In this document: positions 1 through 8,921 of the stretch, piece after piece
How the letters are laid out: every line of letters begins with the position of its first letter
Position numbering within the stretch: position 1 is the stretch's first letter
DNA from: an uncultured Bacteroidota bacterium
GTDB taxonomy: Bacteria > Bacteroidota > Bacteroidia > Bacteroidales > SZUA-534
Length of the DNA: 64,000 bases
Assembly: GCA_946414435.1 (NCBI GenBank)
Contig: CAMKOM010000004.1
Span: forward strand, 101,726 to 165,725
Direction of reading: 5' to 3'
Position numbers and translations under genes: made by a program
The notes under the pieces: generated by a model
The model's input: the letters and a program-made list of their open reading frames with translations, nothing else
Told to the model about the DNA's origin: nothing
Database searches by the model: none

Positions 1-1
1 C

Positions 2-1225
2 AATCCGCGGTGCCAACTCAAACTGCAGCAGGCAAGTTACACCAACGGCTCGAACATCACTCTCACAGGCGTCGATGGCGCGGCCACGCTCAACGGCAGC
101 GCACTGACAATCAGCAACACAAGCGGCCGCCTGAGCGACATTCCCGTGACGTTCAGCGGTAGCATCAGCAATCTGCTCAAAGCCGTGTCCGAGCCTTACC
201 CCACAATGGACATTCGCGGTTCGCTTTCCACCGATGCGTTTGATTATCAGCAGATTGAACCGTTGTTTGCCAAATCGGACGGCGAGCCGTCGAAGATTAC
301 CTACAAGGTTGATTTGATGGCGAGCACCAAAGGCTTCAGTTACAAGAAGTTCCGAGCCGATAACATTTCGGGACGGCTGCGCTATGTGGGCGAAAACATC
401 GATGTTGACGGTCTGAAATTCAATGCGTTGGACGGCAGCGCCGATGTCCGTGTGGCCTACCGCAGCGGCAAGCACCGCGAGTTGGCTTGCAAAGGTTCGG
501 TCACGAGCATCGATATCAATCAGATGTTCAGCACTTTCGATAATTTCGGGCAGACCACCGTCACCAACGAGAACATTGAAGGGCGGTTGAGTTCGAATTT
601 CACGCTGTTGCTGCCGTTTGCAGGCGATTCGGCCGACGTGCGGAATATGGATTTCGACGGCCGTCTGAAGATTGCCAATGGCCGCCTGCACGGGCTCGAA
701 GCGCTTAACAGCGTGGCCGATTTCACCCGCATCGACGAGTTCCGCGACCTGCGCTTCTCAACGCTCACCAACGATATGACCATCAGCGGCGGCACCGTCA
801 CAATTCCAAAGATGGATGTGGCCTGCAACGCCTGCGATGTGGCAGTTGCGGGAACGCAAAAGTTCACAGGCGATTACGAATATCACATCACGCTGATTTT
901 GAGCGATTTTATGCGCGGCAAGGCCAAACGCTTGCAGCAAACCACGCCTTACGGCATTGTTGAAGACGACGGCGGCAACCACACATCGCTCTACCTTGTG
1001 GCCACCCGTGTAGGCGACAAAACAAAAGTGAAATTCGATAAGGTGGAACTTAAACAGCAGTTGCGCAACGAGTTACAGCAGCAAAAGAAGGAAGTGAAAC
1101 AAATTCTGAAACGCGAGTTTGGTCTGTTCAAGAAGGACACCACCATCAAAACCGAAGAGAAAAGCACCACCCCGCCGCCCGCATCGGGCTTTGTGATTGA
1201 GTGGGACGATGAGGATGACGAATAG
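2..1225 (+). CDS. AsmA-like protein, C-terminal part (cut by window edge)
   Basis: The reading frame is open from base 2, so the gene begins outside the window; a GTG at 146 is internal and not a start. The visible 407 residues are beta-rich and end in the pattern typical of AsmA-family C-termini: a stretch on keeping a lumenal patch (NGRLHGLEALNSVADF), then FRDLRFSTLTNDMTISGG and a conserved closing domain. Such proteins span the periplasm and are linked to lipid transport or outer-membrane assembly. The same closing pattern recurs in the 1082-residue AsmA protein at 16-19 kb, so this is a paralogue. The last residues are strongly acidic. It runs convergently into the dihydrouridine synthase with 15 bases between stops. 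Family assignment is firm; substrate unknown. Confidence 0.8.
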   Translation, partial: NPRCQLKLQQASYTNGSNITLTGVDGAATLNGSALTISNTSGRLSDIPVTFSGSISNLLKAVSEPYPTMDIRGSLSTDAFDYQQIEPLFAKSDGEPSKITYKVDLMASTKGFSYKKFRADNISGRLRYVGENIDVDGLKFNALDGSADVRVAYRSGKHRELACKGSVTSIDINQMFSTFDNFGQTTVTNENIEGRLSSNFTLLLPFAGDSADVRNMDFDGRLKIANGRLHGLEALNSVADFTRIDEFRDLRFSTLTNDMTISGGTVTIPKMDVACNACDVAVAGTQKFTGDYEYHITLILSDFMRGKAKRLQQTTPYGIVEDDGGNHTSLYLVATRVGDKTKVKFDKVELKQQLRNELQQQKKEVKQILKREFGLFKKDTTIKTEEKSTTPPPASGFVIEWDDEDDE

Positions 1226-1240
1226 AAAAATAAAGTTTCC

Positions 1241-2185
1241 CTATCGCATTGCCATCTTCCAACCAAGCACAATATCCTGCACCTTGTCGGTGTATTCTTC
1301 AACTGTGCGGCATTTTTTGACGGTTTTCAGGGCGCGGTGCGCGTCGTCGAACATTGCCGACCAGTATTCCCAGTAGGTTGTCATTTTTTGCAGGAAATGG
1401 CCGGCACCCTGAAGGCGGTCGAGCTGCCTTTCGGCGATGGTGCCCACAAAATTCATCAACAGGTTGCGGCGGTTGTAGCCGTTTGGCGACTGACCGGCGA
1501 TTTCAAGCGCCAGAAACGGGTTGCAGAGCAGTCCGCGGCCAATCATAAGGTGCGTCACGGCCGGGTTTTTCTCAATCAGAAGGTGCGCTTGCTCCGCGGT
1601 GCGGATGTCGCCGTTGTAGGCCACCGGATGTGCCGCTTTCGCGATAATCTCGGGCAAAACTCCACTGTCGGCCTCACCGTTATACATTTGCTTTCCGATT
1701 CGCGGATGTACGATTATCTCTTTAATCTTGTGACGGTTAAGCACGTCAAGCACGGACCAAATCTCGTCAGGCGAAAGGTAGCCCGTTCGCATCTTAACCG
1801 AGAGTGCGATGCCGCTTTGTGCCTCGACTTCGGTGAGTATGCTGTCGATTTTTTCGGGGTAGGGCAGCAGCCCGGCGCCCAGCTGCCGCTTGGCAACCAT
1901 TGGAAAGGGGCAGCCCAGATTCCAGTTCAGTTCGGTGTAGCCCATAGCCGCCACAGCATTGGCCACTTGCAGAATATCGGCGGCGCTGTTGGCGAGCACT
2001 TGCGGCACAACGTGCAAGCCCCGGTTATTTTCGGGGGCAATGTCGGCAAGGTATTTTTTGCGGATTTCGCCGTTCTCAATCCTGATAAAGGGCGCGTAAA
2101 ACACACCAATGCCGCCAATCCGGTTGATTGCCGACCTGAAAATGGCTTCGGTATAGCCCTGCATCGGTGCCAGTGATATTCGCAT
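1241..2185 (-). CDS. dus: tRNA-dihydrouridine synthase
   Basis: Flavoprotein of 314 residues that reduces uridines in tRNA D-loops. The TIM-barrel signature is intact: the start LAPMQGYTE, the catalytic cysteine at about residue 92 in NLGCPFP, the KMRTGY strand near 131, the HPRIGKQMYNG region at 160-170 (FMN and tRNA contacts), NGDI near 191 and IGRGLL near 215. Length suits the short DusC/bacteroidal type rather than DusB; the exact uridine targeted cannot be read from sequence. A -7 box sits five bases before the ATG, so the message is probably leaderless. It stands alone, with a terminator of the upstream transporter behind it. Confidence 0.92.
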   Translation of the reverse strand: MRISLAPMQGYTEAIFRSAINRIGGIGVFYAPFIRIENGEIRKKYLADIAPENNRGLHVVPQVLANSAADILQVANAVAAMGYTELNWNLGCPFPMVAKRQLGAGLLPYPEKIDSILTEVEAQSGIALSVKMRTGYLSPDEIWSVLDVLNRHKIKEIIVHPRIGKQMYNGEADSGVLPEIIAKAAHPVAYNGDIRTAEQAHLLIEKNPAVTHLMIGRGLLCNPFLALEIAGQSPNGYNRRNLLMNFVGTIAERQLDRLQGAGHFLQKMTTYWEYWSAMFDDAHRALKTVKKCRTVEEYTDKVQDIVLGWKMAMR

Positions 2186-2189
2186 ACGG

Positions 2190-2197
2190 CAAAAATA
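2190..2197 (-). promoter_or_regulatory. Promoter -7 box of dus (leaderless)
   Basis: On the minus strand this reads TATTTTTG, matching the Bacteroidota -7 consensus TAnnTTTG. It ends only five bases before the dus ATG, so transcription would begin at or next to the start codon. No clear -33 TTTG at 19-20 bases. Confidence 0.55.
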
Positions 2198-2212
2198 TAA
2201 TCTTCATTCACA

Positions 2213-2250
2213 TAAAAAAACCGAACCATCCATCGGAAGGCCCGGTTTTA
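2213..2250 (-). terminator. Terminator of the ABC transporter gene
   Basis: Minus-strand sequence forms an imperfect stem (AAACCGGGCC with GGTTCGGTTT, loop of about 11) followed by a run of seven T. It lies 20 bases past the stop of the transporter gene. Confidence 0.7.
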
Positions 2251-2269
2251 TTTTGTTGGCAATCAAAAC

Positions 2270-5200
2270 TCAACGCCGTTTCGAGAATTTCGTAATCGTC
2301 CAGCGCAGACCGTCGCACACAAGCAGCACGTAGAGCAGGCCGTTCATAATCCACATCACAATAATGTTGAACCAGAACGTGTCAATCTGCAGGTTGCCAA
2401 TCTGCTTGAACGGCGCGTAGAAATGGGCGCGGCCGCAGCGGCTCTCGGGCTCTTTATAAACGGGGTCCGACACCTGAATGAAATGGTCGCCCATATCGTG
2501 AATCTTCTCAATATCAACGCGGTTCAGCACAAAGTTCGACAGAGCCTCGTTAGTGTAGTTCTTCTTCAGCTCAACAAGCGCCTTGTTGCCGCCCAGCTCT
2601 TCGGCCAGGCTGCTGATTTCGCGGTCGAGAACCGAGATGGCTTTGTTCTGCTTCTGCTGATAGAGTTTGGCCGTCTTGTCAAGGAACGATGTCAGGTTTT
2701 CCTGCACATCATCGTTGTATTTTTCGGGCGTGAGTAGGTCGATGTCCTCGAATTGCTGTTTCGGCGTGCGGTCGTTGATTTTCGATACTTCGGTGTGCAG
2801 AAGTCCTATAATCTGATTGCGGGTTTCCTCGTCGGCGTTAGCCAGTTTGGCAATCTTGTTGTTCAGTGCCGGCACCAGGTACGAGCCGATGTAAGCCGCC
2901 TCGCTCTTCTTCTGCTCAATCAGGAAGAAATTCTTCATATACTCGTTGTCGCGGAACTGCTTCACAGCCATTGCCTCGTAGGCCCAGCGCGACGGCATAA
3001 GGTCGCCAATCACAGGCACCACCTCGTATGAGCTGATGGCCTTATTCAGCTTGTCGAACTTCACCATTGTTCCGCTGAAAAGCAGCTGCGGCACAATCAG
3101 GAACGGAATCAGAATGTAGATGGTGACAACCGAGTCGAGCGCGGCCGAGATGTTCAGGCCAATCATATTCGACACGCACGAAGCGGTGAACAGTATCAGC
3201 CAGTGGGCCAGCGTCATACCGTGAATTTCCATTATGGTGTTGCCGATGAGCACGAATGAGAGCGTCTGAATGGCCGAAATCACAAACAGAACTGCGATTT
3301 TGCTGTTCAGGTAGCTTACGTGGCTCAGATTCAGGAACGACTCACGCTTCAACAGCTGACGGTCGCGGATAATCTCTTCGGCGCTCACGGTCAAGCCGAT
3401 GAAGATTGAAACCACAACGCCCATAAACAGGTAGATGGGCAGGTTCTCGTTGCCGCTGAAGACAAAGATGTTCGGATTGCCGCCCTCGCCGGCGATGTAC
3501 TTCGTAAAGTAGGCCAGAATGAGCGCCAGTACCGGTGCCTCAAGGAAGTTGATGAGCATATATTGGCGGTTTGCCAGTTTCGACAGAATGTTGCGTTCGC
3601 AGAAGATGCGGAACTGCTTGAACATTCCCGGAATGCTGAAGTTGTTCTTCGGCAAATCCTGCTTTTCAGTGTCGAATTTTATCTTCGATTTTGAGTGTTC
3701 CTCATACATTGCGGCCCATTCCTCAGGCGTTGTCTTGCGCTTGTGGGTGGTGCGGCCGTACTCGTCAACCACCTTCGACTCAAGAATCTGAAGCACCTGC
3801 TCGGGATTGATGTTGCCACAGTGGTAACACTCACTCTCTGTGGCATTTACGTGGTTGCTCATTGTCTTGAAGTAAACCACCGAGTCAACCGGGTTGCCGT
3901 AGTAAACCAGATAGCCGCCCTTGTCCATAATGAGCAGTTTGTCGAACATTTTGAAGATGACCGACGACGGTTGGTGAATGTTGACAATCACCAACTTACC
4001 CTTCAGCGTCTGTTCCTTCAGAAGGTCCATAACCATTTCCGAGTCCATCGACGAAAGTCCCGAAGTCGGCTCGTCGACAAACATTACAAGCGGCTCGCGG
4101 ATAAGTTCCAGAGCAATGTTCAGACGCTTGCGCTGACCGCCGCTGATGGTCTTGTTCAGCGGGTTGCCCACCACCAGGTCGGCGGTGGCCTTCAGGTCAA
4201 GGTCTTCCAAAACCTTGTTCACTGCCTCGTTAATCTGCTCTTCAGTATAGTCGCTGAAGCAGAGTTTGGCACTATAGTAAAGGTTCTGATATACAGTAAG
4301 TTCCTCAATCAGCAAATCATCCTGCGGCACAAAACCGATGACGCCGTTCAGCTTCTCTTTTTCGGTGTAGATGTTGTAGCCGTTGATGAGAATCTCGCCG
4401 CTCTGCGGTTGCAGATTGCCGTTGAGCACGTTGAGCAGCGTCGATTTTCCAACGCCCGAGCCACCCATAATGCCGATGAGCTCGCCGCCTTGCTCGCAGA
4501 AATTGAAGTTGTGCAGACCGTTTTTGCTGCCCTTGAATCGGAATTCCACGTCTTTGGCCGTGAACACCACCTTTTCGGCGTTCATAGCATTGATGAACTT
4601 CGAAACAATGTCGCTGTAGTAGATTGAGCCGATGCGCGGGCTGCGGATGGCCGAGCCCTTGGGCAGCATATAGGTGCGGTTGAGCATAATGCTGTGACCG
4701 TTCAAGTATAGGTCGGTCTCGCCCACATAGCGGAAGGCGTATGCATTGATTGACGGCAGGAACAAAATCAGAATGCGGCCGTCCAATTCTTTAAACTTCA
4801 TATGTTTGAAGTCAGCAAACGGCGGTTCGTTGTTCTTGTCGAGAATAAGTGCATTTTCCTTATGCGGAATTTCTTCGATTTTCGGGTTGAGAGTGAATGC
4901 GTGGCAATTGTAGTATTCGTCTTCAGGAATATTGAAGATGTCCGAGACGGTTTTCACAAAATCGATTTCCTGTTCGGTGATTTCTTCGCCAAAGCTGATG
5001 AACTCGAGCAACTGCAGCAGCACCAGCAGTTTTTGGTCCTGTTTCAGCTCGCCGTTAATCTGCTCGCAGATGCGCAGCACCTTAACCGAGTTGAGCGATG
5101 TGCGCTTGCGATTCTGTTGTGCATCGTCTTTTTTGACGCCGCCTCCTCGCTCCTCAACGTACTTGTCGAACAATAGAAGATACTCAGTAACCTGTTCCGA

Positions 5201-5323
5201 GCTGAGCATCAGCTTCAAGTAAGACTCAACAATAGAGCGCGATTTCTCGTTCACTCCCTCTTTGTTAGCTGTGGCAATGATGGCAAATAATTGCATCAGA
5301 GCCTTCAAAATGGATTCACTCAT
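2270..5323 (-). CDS. ABCG-like ATPase-permease fusion with N-terminal TerB-like helices
   Basis: A 1017-residue half transporter carrying ATPase and membrane domain in one chain. Residues 1-140 are helical and acidic and resemble a TerB-like domain; residues 150-240 look beta-rich and FHA-like (LNGHSIMLNRTYMLPKGS). The ATPase follows: Walker A GGSGVGKST at 287-295, signature ISGGQRKR at 393-400, Walker B LVMFVDE at 412-418. Residues 590-830 hold six or so hydrophobic segments of an ABC-2 permease, and a last membrane span lies at the C-terminus. A CYHCGN cysteine pair precedes the membrane part. The order (ATPase first, then permease) is that of ABCG exporters. Substrate unknown. It is a single gene with its own promoter and terminator. 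Confidence 0.85.
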   Translation of the reverse strand: MSESILKALMQLFAIIATANKEGVNEKSRSIVESYLKLMLSSEQVTEYLLLFDKYVEERGGGVKKDDAQQNRKRTSLNSVKVLRICEQINGELKQDQKLLVLLQLLEFISFGEEITEQEIDFVKTVSDIFNIPEDEYYNCHAFTLNPKIEEIPHKENALILDKNNEPPFADFKHMKFKELDGRILILFLPSINAYAFRYVGETDLYLNGHSIMLNRTYMLPKGSAIRSPRIGSIYYSDIVSKFINAMNAEKVVFTAKDVEFRFKGSKNGLHNFNFCEQGGELIGIMGGSGVGKSTLLNVLNGNLQPQSGEILINGYNIYTEKEKLNGVIGFVPQDDLLIEELTVYQNLYYSAKLCFSDYTEEQINEAVNKVLEDLDLKATADLVVGNPLNKTISGGQRKRLNIALELIREPLVMFVDEPTSGLSSMDSEMVMDLLKEQTLKGKLVIVNIHQPSSVIFKMFDKLLIMDKGGYLVYYGNPVDSVVYFKTMSNHVNATESECYHCGNINPEQVLQILESKVVDEYGRTTHKRKTTPEEWAAMYEEHSKSKIKFDTEKQDLPKNNFSIPGMFKQFRIFCERNILSKLANRQYMLINFLEAPVLALILAYFTKYIAGEGGNPNIFVFSGNENLPIYLFMGVVVSIFIGLTVSAEEIIRDRQLLKRESFLNLSHVSYLNSKIAVLFVISAIQTLSFVLIGNTIMEIHGMTLAHWLILFTASCVSNMIGLNISAALDSVVTIYILIPFLIVPQLLFSGTMVKFDKLNKAISSYEVVPVIGDLMPSRWAYEAMAVKQFRDNEYMKNFFLIEQKKSEAAYIGSYLVPALNNKIAKLANADEETRNQIIGLLHTEVSKINDRTPKQQFEDIDLLTPEKYNDDVQENLTSFLDKTAKLYQQKQNKAISVLDREISSLAEELGGNKALVELKKNYTNEALSNFVLNRVDIEKIHDMGDHFIQVSDPVYKEPESRCGRAHFYAPFKQIGNLQIDTFWFNIIVMWIMNGLLYVLLVCDGLRWTITKFSKRR

Positions 5324-5372
5324 AGAATAAGCCTAAATAACATCGTAAAAGAAACAAAAAAATCGTTTGACG

Positions 5373-5380
5373 CAAAAATA
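5373..5380 (-). promoter_or_regulatory. Promoter -7 box of the ABC transporter gene
   Basis: Minus-strand TATTTTTG matches TAnnTTTG; it gives a leader of about 45 bases before the ATG at 5323. Confidence 0.5.
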
Positions 5381-5441
5381 AATTACGACAGAGGGTTATT
5401 GGCTACTAATAGTATGAAAATGGTGAAAATATTGTTTTTAA

Positions 5442-6164
5442 TTAATTGTTCGCAAACACCTCATGCAGTATCTCGTATGAGTTTACCTCTTTCATCGTGG
5501 AAATGCGGAATCCGTACCATGTCAGCACTATTTCGAGCAACTTGTCCCGCTCTTGCCGCAACATTTTCATTTTGCACAAATTATTGTACTGACAATCGGC
5601 AAAAGCCGTTATCTGCCGAAACAACTCGGTATCGACATAATGACGGTGAACTGGCCGCATAGCCGTACTGTGCCCTTGCTCAAGATCAAAAAACGGGTGT
5701 TGGCTGTCGATGCTCGGGAAAAAACCTATGATGCGGCTTAACTTGACCATAAAGGCAAGATGAAAAAATTGCAATCCCGCTTGCATCTGCTCTAAAATCT
5801 GCACCGACGTGTCGATGAACTCGAACTGAGTATCATCTTCAGTCTCTTCACGGATACTTTTGCCTATCACCTCTGCCATGAACATCAACAGTGCGCTTTT
5901 GCGAAGGTCGGCGGTGCAGCTCGCAAGATTTGGAGAAGAATGGTATTCAGTCAACTTTTGAATGTCGCGATCGGGCTTGTATGAATAGACCACATCGAGT
6001 AGCGCCATCGGGTGGAACGCGCCCAACTTCGACCGGCTTTTGCCTCCAAAGCCATATACCATCAGCGACACGCGGCCGTGCTTTCGCGAAAGCGCGCGAA
6101 CGATTATTGACGAATCGCTGAAACGCGTGTGGCTCAAGATGATTATGCGGTCGGTACAGAGCAT
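5442..6164 (-). CDS. recO: DNA repair protein RecO
   Basis: RecO (240 residues) works with RecR to load RecA on SSB-coated single strands in RecF-pathway repair. The N-terminal OB fold is plain (IILSHTRFSDSSIIVRALSRKHGRVSLMVYG), followed by the helical domain with FFHLAFMVKLSRIIGFFP. The zinc-binding cysteines found in many RecO proteins are not evident. The start lies nine bases after the porZ stop, with no promoter between, so recO is read from the porZ promoter. Family and start are secure. Confidence 0.93.
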   Translation of the reverse strand: MLCTDRIIILSHTRFSDSSIIVRALSRKHGRVSLMVYGFGGKSRSKLGAFHPMALLDVVYSYKPDRDIQKLTEYHSSPNLASCTADLRKSALLMFMAEVIGKSIREETEDDTQFEFIDTSVQILEQMQAGLQFFHLAFMVKLSRIIGFFPSIDSQHPFFDLEQGHSTAMRPVHRHYVDTELFRQITAFADCQYNNLCKMKMLRQERDKLLEIVLTWYGFRISTMKEVNSYEILHEVFANN

Positions 6165-6173
6165 CGGACGCGG

Positions 6174-8438
6174 CTATTTGACTACGTGGATTTTGCCGAC
6201 ATTGCGTGTCACTCCGTCGGCTGTGGTGCACTGAATCAGGTATATGCCCGTCTCGACACGGCGTCCGTCGCGGTTGCAAAGATTCCAGAGCGCGCTGCCG
6301 CCGTTGCTCATCGTCTCGTGAACCAAATTTCCGCGCAAGTCGGTGATTCTGACCACTGTTTCATCGGCCAATCCTCGGATGACCACATCACTGTAATAGT
6401 CGGGTGGCACCGGGTTGGGCATCGCGTAAACATTGCTCATTCCGGCATCGGGCTTGGTTGAAGATATGACTGCCGATTGCAAGCCTCGGTCGGTTACAAT
6501 GTACAGAATGCCGTTTTCATCGTCAATGGCGAGCGAGAGAACATTGTTTGAGAACAACGGAGAATTGTCTTTGTTGTAAACGGCGTACTGCTCGGTGCCG
6601 TCGGGCGAGATGACAAAAATGCCACCGCTCTCAGTGCCAATCCATTTGCGGTTGCCACCGTCGACGGCAATGGTGTTCACCACCTCGGTTATGAGCAGTG
6701 ACTGATAATATCCTTCCTCAATCATCTGCGGATAGCGCGCGTAAAAATTCTTTCCTTGAAGCACATATTCGGGATGGTCATAGACGTAAACACCCTCATC
6801 GGAAGCAATCCATATGGCACCGTTGCGGTCCTGTACAATATCATGAATGCTTGAATTGAGCGCACCGCCACTCTCATTGCGCGGGACGAAACATTCATAG
6901 CTGTCGTCAGTCGATGTCTCAGGCGTGCCGTTGGCGTTCCAAACAAGAATCTTTCCTCCATACGGCTGAACTAACCAAAGGTCGTCGTTACGGGTACAGA
7001 TGAGCTTGCCTGTATGCTGGTCACTCATATTGTTTCCATACTGGCACTGATACCACTCCCCTCCCGCCATGCGAACAGAAATCGGATATTGAGCAAAAGC
7101 ATTGGCAACCCACAAATTTCCTCGGCTGTCGAATGCACAATCGCTCACAGCATCACCAAAAACACCACCTGCATTCATTGATGTGACATGCCTCCAAGTC
7201 CCATTGTCATATTCCAAAATTCCATGCCGCCAGGCAATCGCCACATAATGGTTCGGGTCGCCATGAGTGGCAAACTCCACAACATCGTTGCATTCATTTA
7301 CCTCGGGGTATTTGTCTTTGTCAATGCTCTCCCAGTTGGTACCATCATACGAATAGACATTAACTGCACGAAACATGTTAGCACTTGGCCGATTGATGCC
7401 GCCTGGAGCTACCAGAATGTTGCCAGCGTTGTAGCACACCTTATAAAAGGTGTTATTCGGCGGGCCGGTCGGATTCACAGTCATATAGGTGTCACCATTA
7501 GTACGCCCGAGCCCGTAAACCATATGTGAATACCATATGTCTTGACCATCGGCAAAACCCATTGTGGCATGGTCTATTTCCAAACTTCTACTTTCACGAA
7601 GATCGGCATCGTAGGCCACAAGGCCCGAATCGGTGCATACAACCAGTTTGTTATCGCGGCAGGTGAGCGTTTTGACACATGGCGCCGAATCGATAATCAT
7701 TTCCCATTTTTTGCCGTCAAAAGCCGTCAGACGACTGTTGATTTCATTTTGGTAATTCTCACCGACATAAAGCCTGCCGTTGAAAACACAACCCGACACT
7801 GCATCAAGCGGCTTGCCGTCGATGCTGACATATTCCCAGTTTTTCATATCGGTCAGGAACGGGTTGTCAAGCCTGCCGCGCATCAAGCCATCGTCAGAAA
7901 AAGCGTAAAGATATCCATCATACACTGCAGAGCTGTTGATTTTAACCTGACGCCCGCCGATTCTTAAAATATATGTGTCGATAAATTTTCGCCGGAGCAT
8001 GTCAATGGTTGTCAGTCCGAAATCGCACGACAAGTAGGCTCGTGAGCCGTCGAAACTGATATGGTTAATATCTTTCGACATCACAATGTTCTTGTCTTTC
8101 AATCCCGACATGTTGCGCACTCGGCCATCATCATCTATAAGATCGATGTTGCCGTTCGAGTAGCCAATCACAAGAAGGTGGTTCTCTTCACTATAGGCAA
8201 TGCTTCCTATTCCCATGTCTGACAGGCCGTTGATGGTGGTCAGCCGGCGAATGCTCTTGTCGTCCTTGTCGTAACAGAACAAACTGATGTCAGTGGCGCA
8301 GTAAACCGCAGACTTTGTGACTGCCAAAGCCTTACCCTTGTCGTAACTCAGATGATCACGCCACGAGTCTCCAGCAATTTGTGCACTCACCGACAGTGCC
8401 GGCAGCAGAGCAATTATCGCAATTAAAAATCTTACCAT
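6174..8438 (-). CDS. porZ: Type IX secretion system protein PorZ
   Basis: Surface beta-propeller protein of the T9SS attachment complex, which with PorU, PorV and PorQ processes cargo and links it to anionic LPS. The start at 8438 gives 754 residues with a signal peptide (FLIAIIALLPALSVSAQ). An in-frame start at 8546 would add 36 residues but lies upstream of the -7 box at 8458-8465, so I reject it. Propeller repeats fill residues 25-660 (for example GDSWRDHLSYDKGKALAV near the start, IHDIVQDRNGAIWIASDEGVYVYD later). The last 80 or so residues form a T9SS type A sorting domain (YAMPNPVPPDYY through GIYLIQ), which PorZ is known to keep. It leads an operon with recO. Confidence 0.87.
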   Translation of the reverse strand: MVRFLIAIIALLPALSVSAQIAGDSWRDHLSYDKGKALAVTKSAVYCATDISLFCYDKDDKSIRRLTTINGLSDMGIGSIAYSEENHLLVIGYSNGNIDLIDDDGRVRNMSGLKDKNIVMSKDINHISFDGSRAYLSCDFGLTTIDMLRRKFIDTYILRIGGRQVKINSSAVYDGYLYAFSDDGLMRGRLDNPFLTDMKNWEYVSIDGKPLDAVSGCVFNGRLYVGENYQNEINSRLTAFDGKKWEMIIDSAPCVKTLTCRDNKLVVCTDSGLVAYDADLRESRSLEIDHATMGFADGQDIWYSHMVYGLGRTNGDTYMTVNPTGPPNNTFYKVCYNAGNILVAPGGINRPSANMFRAVNVYSYDGTNWESIDKDKYPEVNECNDVVEFATHGDPNHYVAIAWRHGILEYDNGTWRHVTSMNAGGVFGDAVSDCAFDSRGNLWVANAFAQYPISVRMAGGEWYQCQYGNNMSDQHTGKLICTRNDDLWLVQPYGGKILVWNANGTPETSTDDSYECFVPRNESGGALNSSIHDIVQDRNGAIWIASDEGVYVYDHPEYVLQGKNFYARYPQMIEEGYYQSLLITEVVNTIAVDGGNRKWIGTESGGIFVISPDGTEQYAVYNKDNSPLFSNNVLSLAIDDENGILYIVTDRGLQSAVISSTKPDAGMSNVYAMPNPVPPDYYSDVVIRGLADETVVRITDLRGNLVHETMSNGGSALWNLCNRDGRRVETGIYLIQCTTADGVTRNVGKIHVVK

Positions 8439-8457
8439 ATCGGTTTTTAATTTATTG

Positions 8458-8465
8458 CAAAGATA
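8458..8465 (-). promoter_or_regulatory. Promoter -7 box of porZ-recO
   Basis: Minus-strand TATCTTTG is a full TAnnTTTG match 19 bases before the ATG at 8438; a TTGG about 21 bases upstream may be the -33 element. It decides the porZ start. Confidence 0.6.
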
Positions 8466-8566
8466 GTCGTGTTCAACAAAAAACAGCCAATTGGTGTCAC
8501 CAAGTGCATTTTTTATACCACGTTTTTTTGCTGTTTCTATTTTCATAACGACATTTACACCTGTTT

Positions 8567-8830
8567 ATGATACGACGCTTTTTCACCATATTGCTGATTG
8601 TGCCGGTGCGCCTTTACCAGCTCCTCATTTCACCGCTGCTACCCAACAGTTGCCGCTTCACTCCCACATGTTCGGCCTACGCCATTGAGGCTCTGAAGGT
8701 TCACGGCCCCATCATCGGGCTGTGGCTAACTATCAGACGGATAGTGAGATGCAATCCATGGGGCGGCCACGGCTACGACCCCGTTCCTCCACTTCACTGG
8801 TATAAAAACAAAGGCCGCAAAACTCGCTGA
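8567..8830 (+). CDS. yidD: Membrane protein insertion efficiency factor YidD
   Basis: Small 87-residue peripheral membrane protein that helps YidC-dependent insertion. All family marks are present: the amphipathic start [22 protein letters not shown], the paired cysteines in [11 protein letters not shown] and the C-terminal [14 protein letters not shown]. Divergent from porZ, with 128 bases between starts. In many bacteria yidD sits near rnpA and yidC; here it does not. Confidence 0.95.
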   Translation: MIRRFFTILLIVPVRLYQLLISPLLPNSCRFTPTCSAYAIEALKVHGPIIGLWLTIRRIVRCNPWGGHGYDPVPPLHWYKNKGRKTR

Positions 8831-8870
8831 ATATTAACATGACAGCGTTGATAACAAACATTTTCAATCA

Positions 8871-8901
8871 TTTGCATCGCCGTCTTTTGGGTATAGATTT
8901 G
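8871..8901 (+). promoter_or_regulatory. Promoter of the Gfo/Idh/MocA-like gene
   Basis: TTTG at 8871-8874, then exactly 19 bases, then TAGATTTG at 8894-8901: a complete Bacteroidota primary promoter. The predicted leader is about 15 bases. Confidence 0.7.
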
Positions 8902-8921
8902 CGTAAATCAATTCTATTGAG

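Noticed and set aside
1337..2176. Plus-strand frame of about 280 codons opposite dus
   Set aside because: Antisense to a fully conserved Dus protein; no family similarity.
3695..4627. Plus-strand frame of about 310 codons inside the ABC transporter gene
   Set aside because: It is antisense to the ATPase motifs and has no recognisable family; a shadow of the real gene.
8439..8546. Longer N-terminus for PorZ
   Set aside because: It would extend through the -7 box at 8458-8465 and hide the signal peptide.
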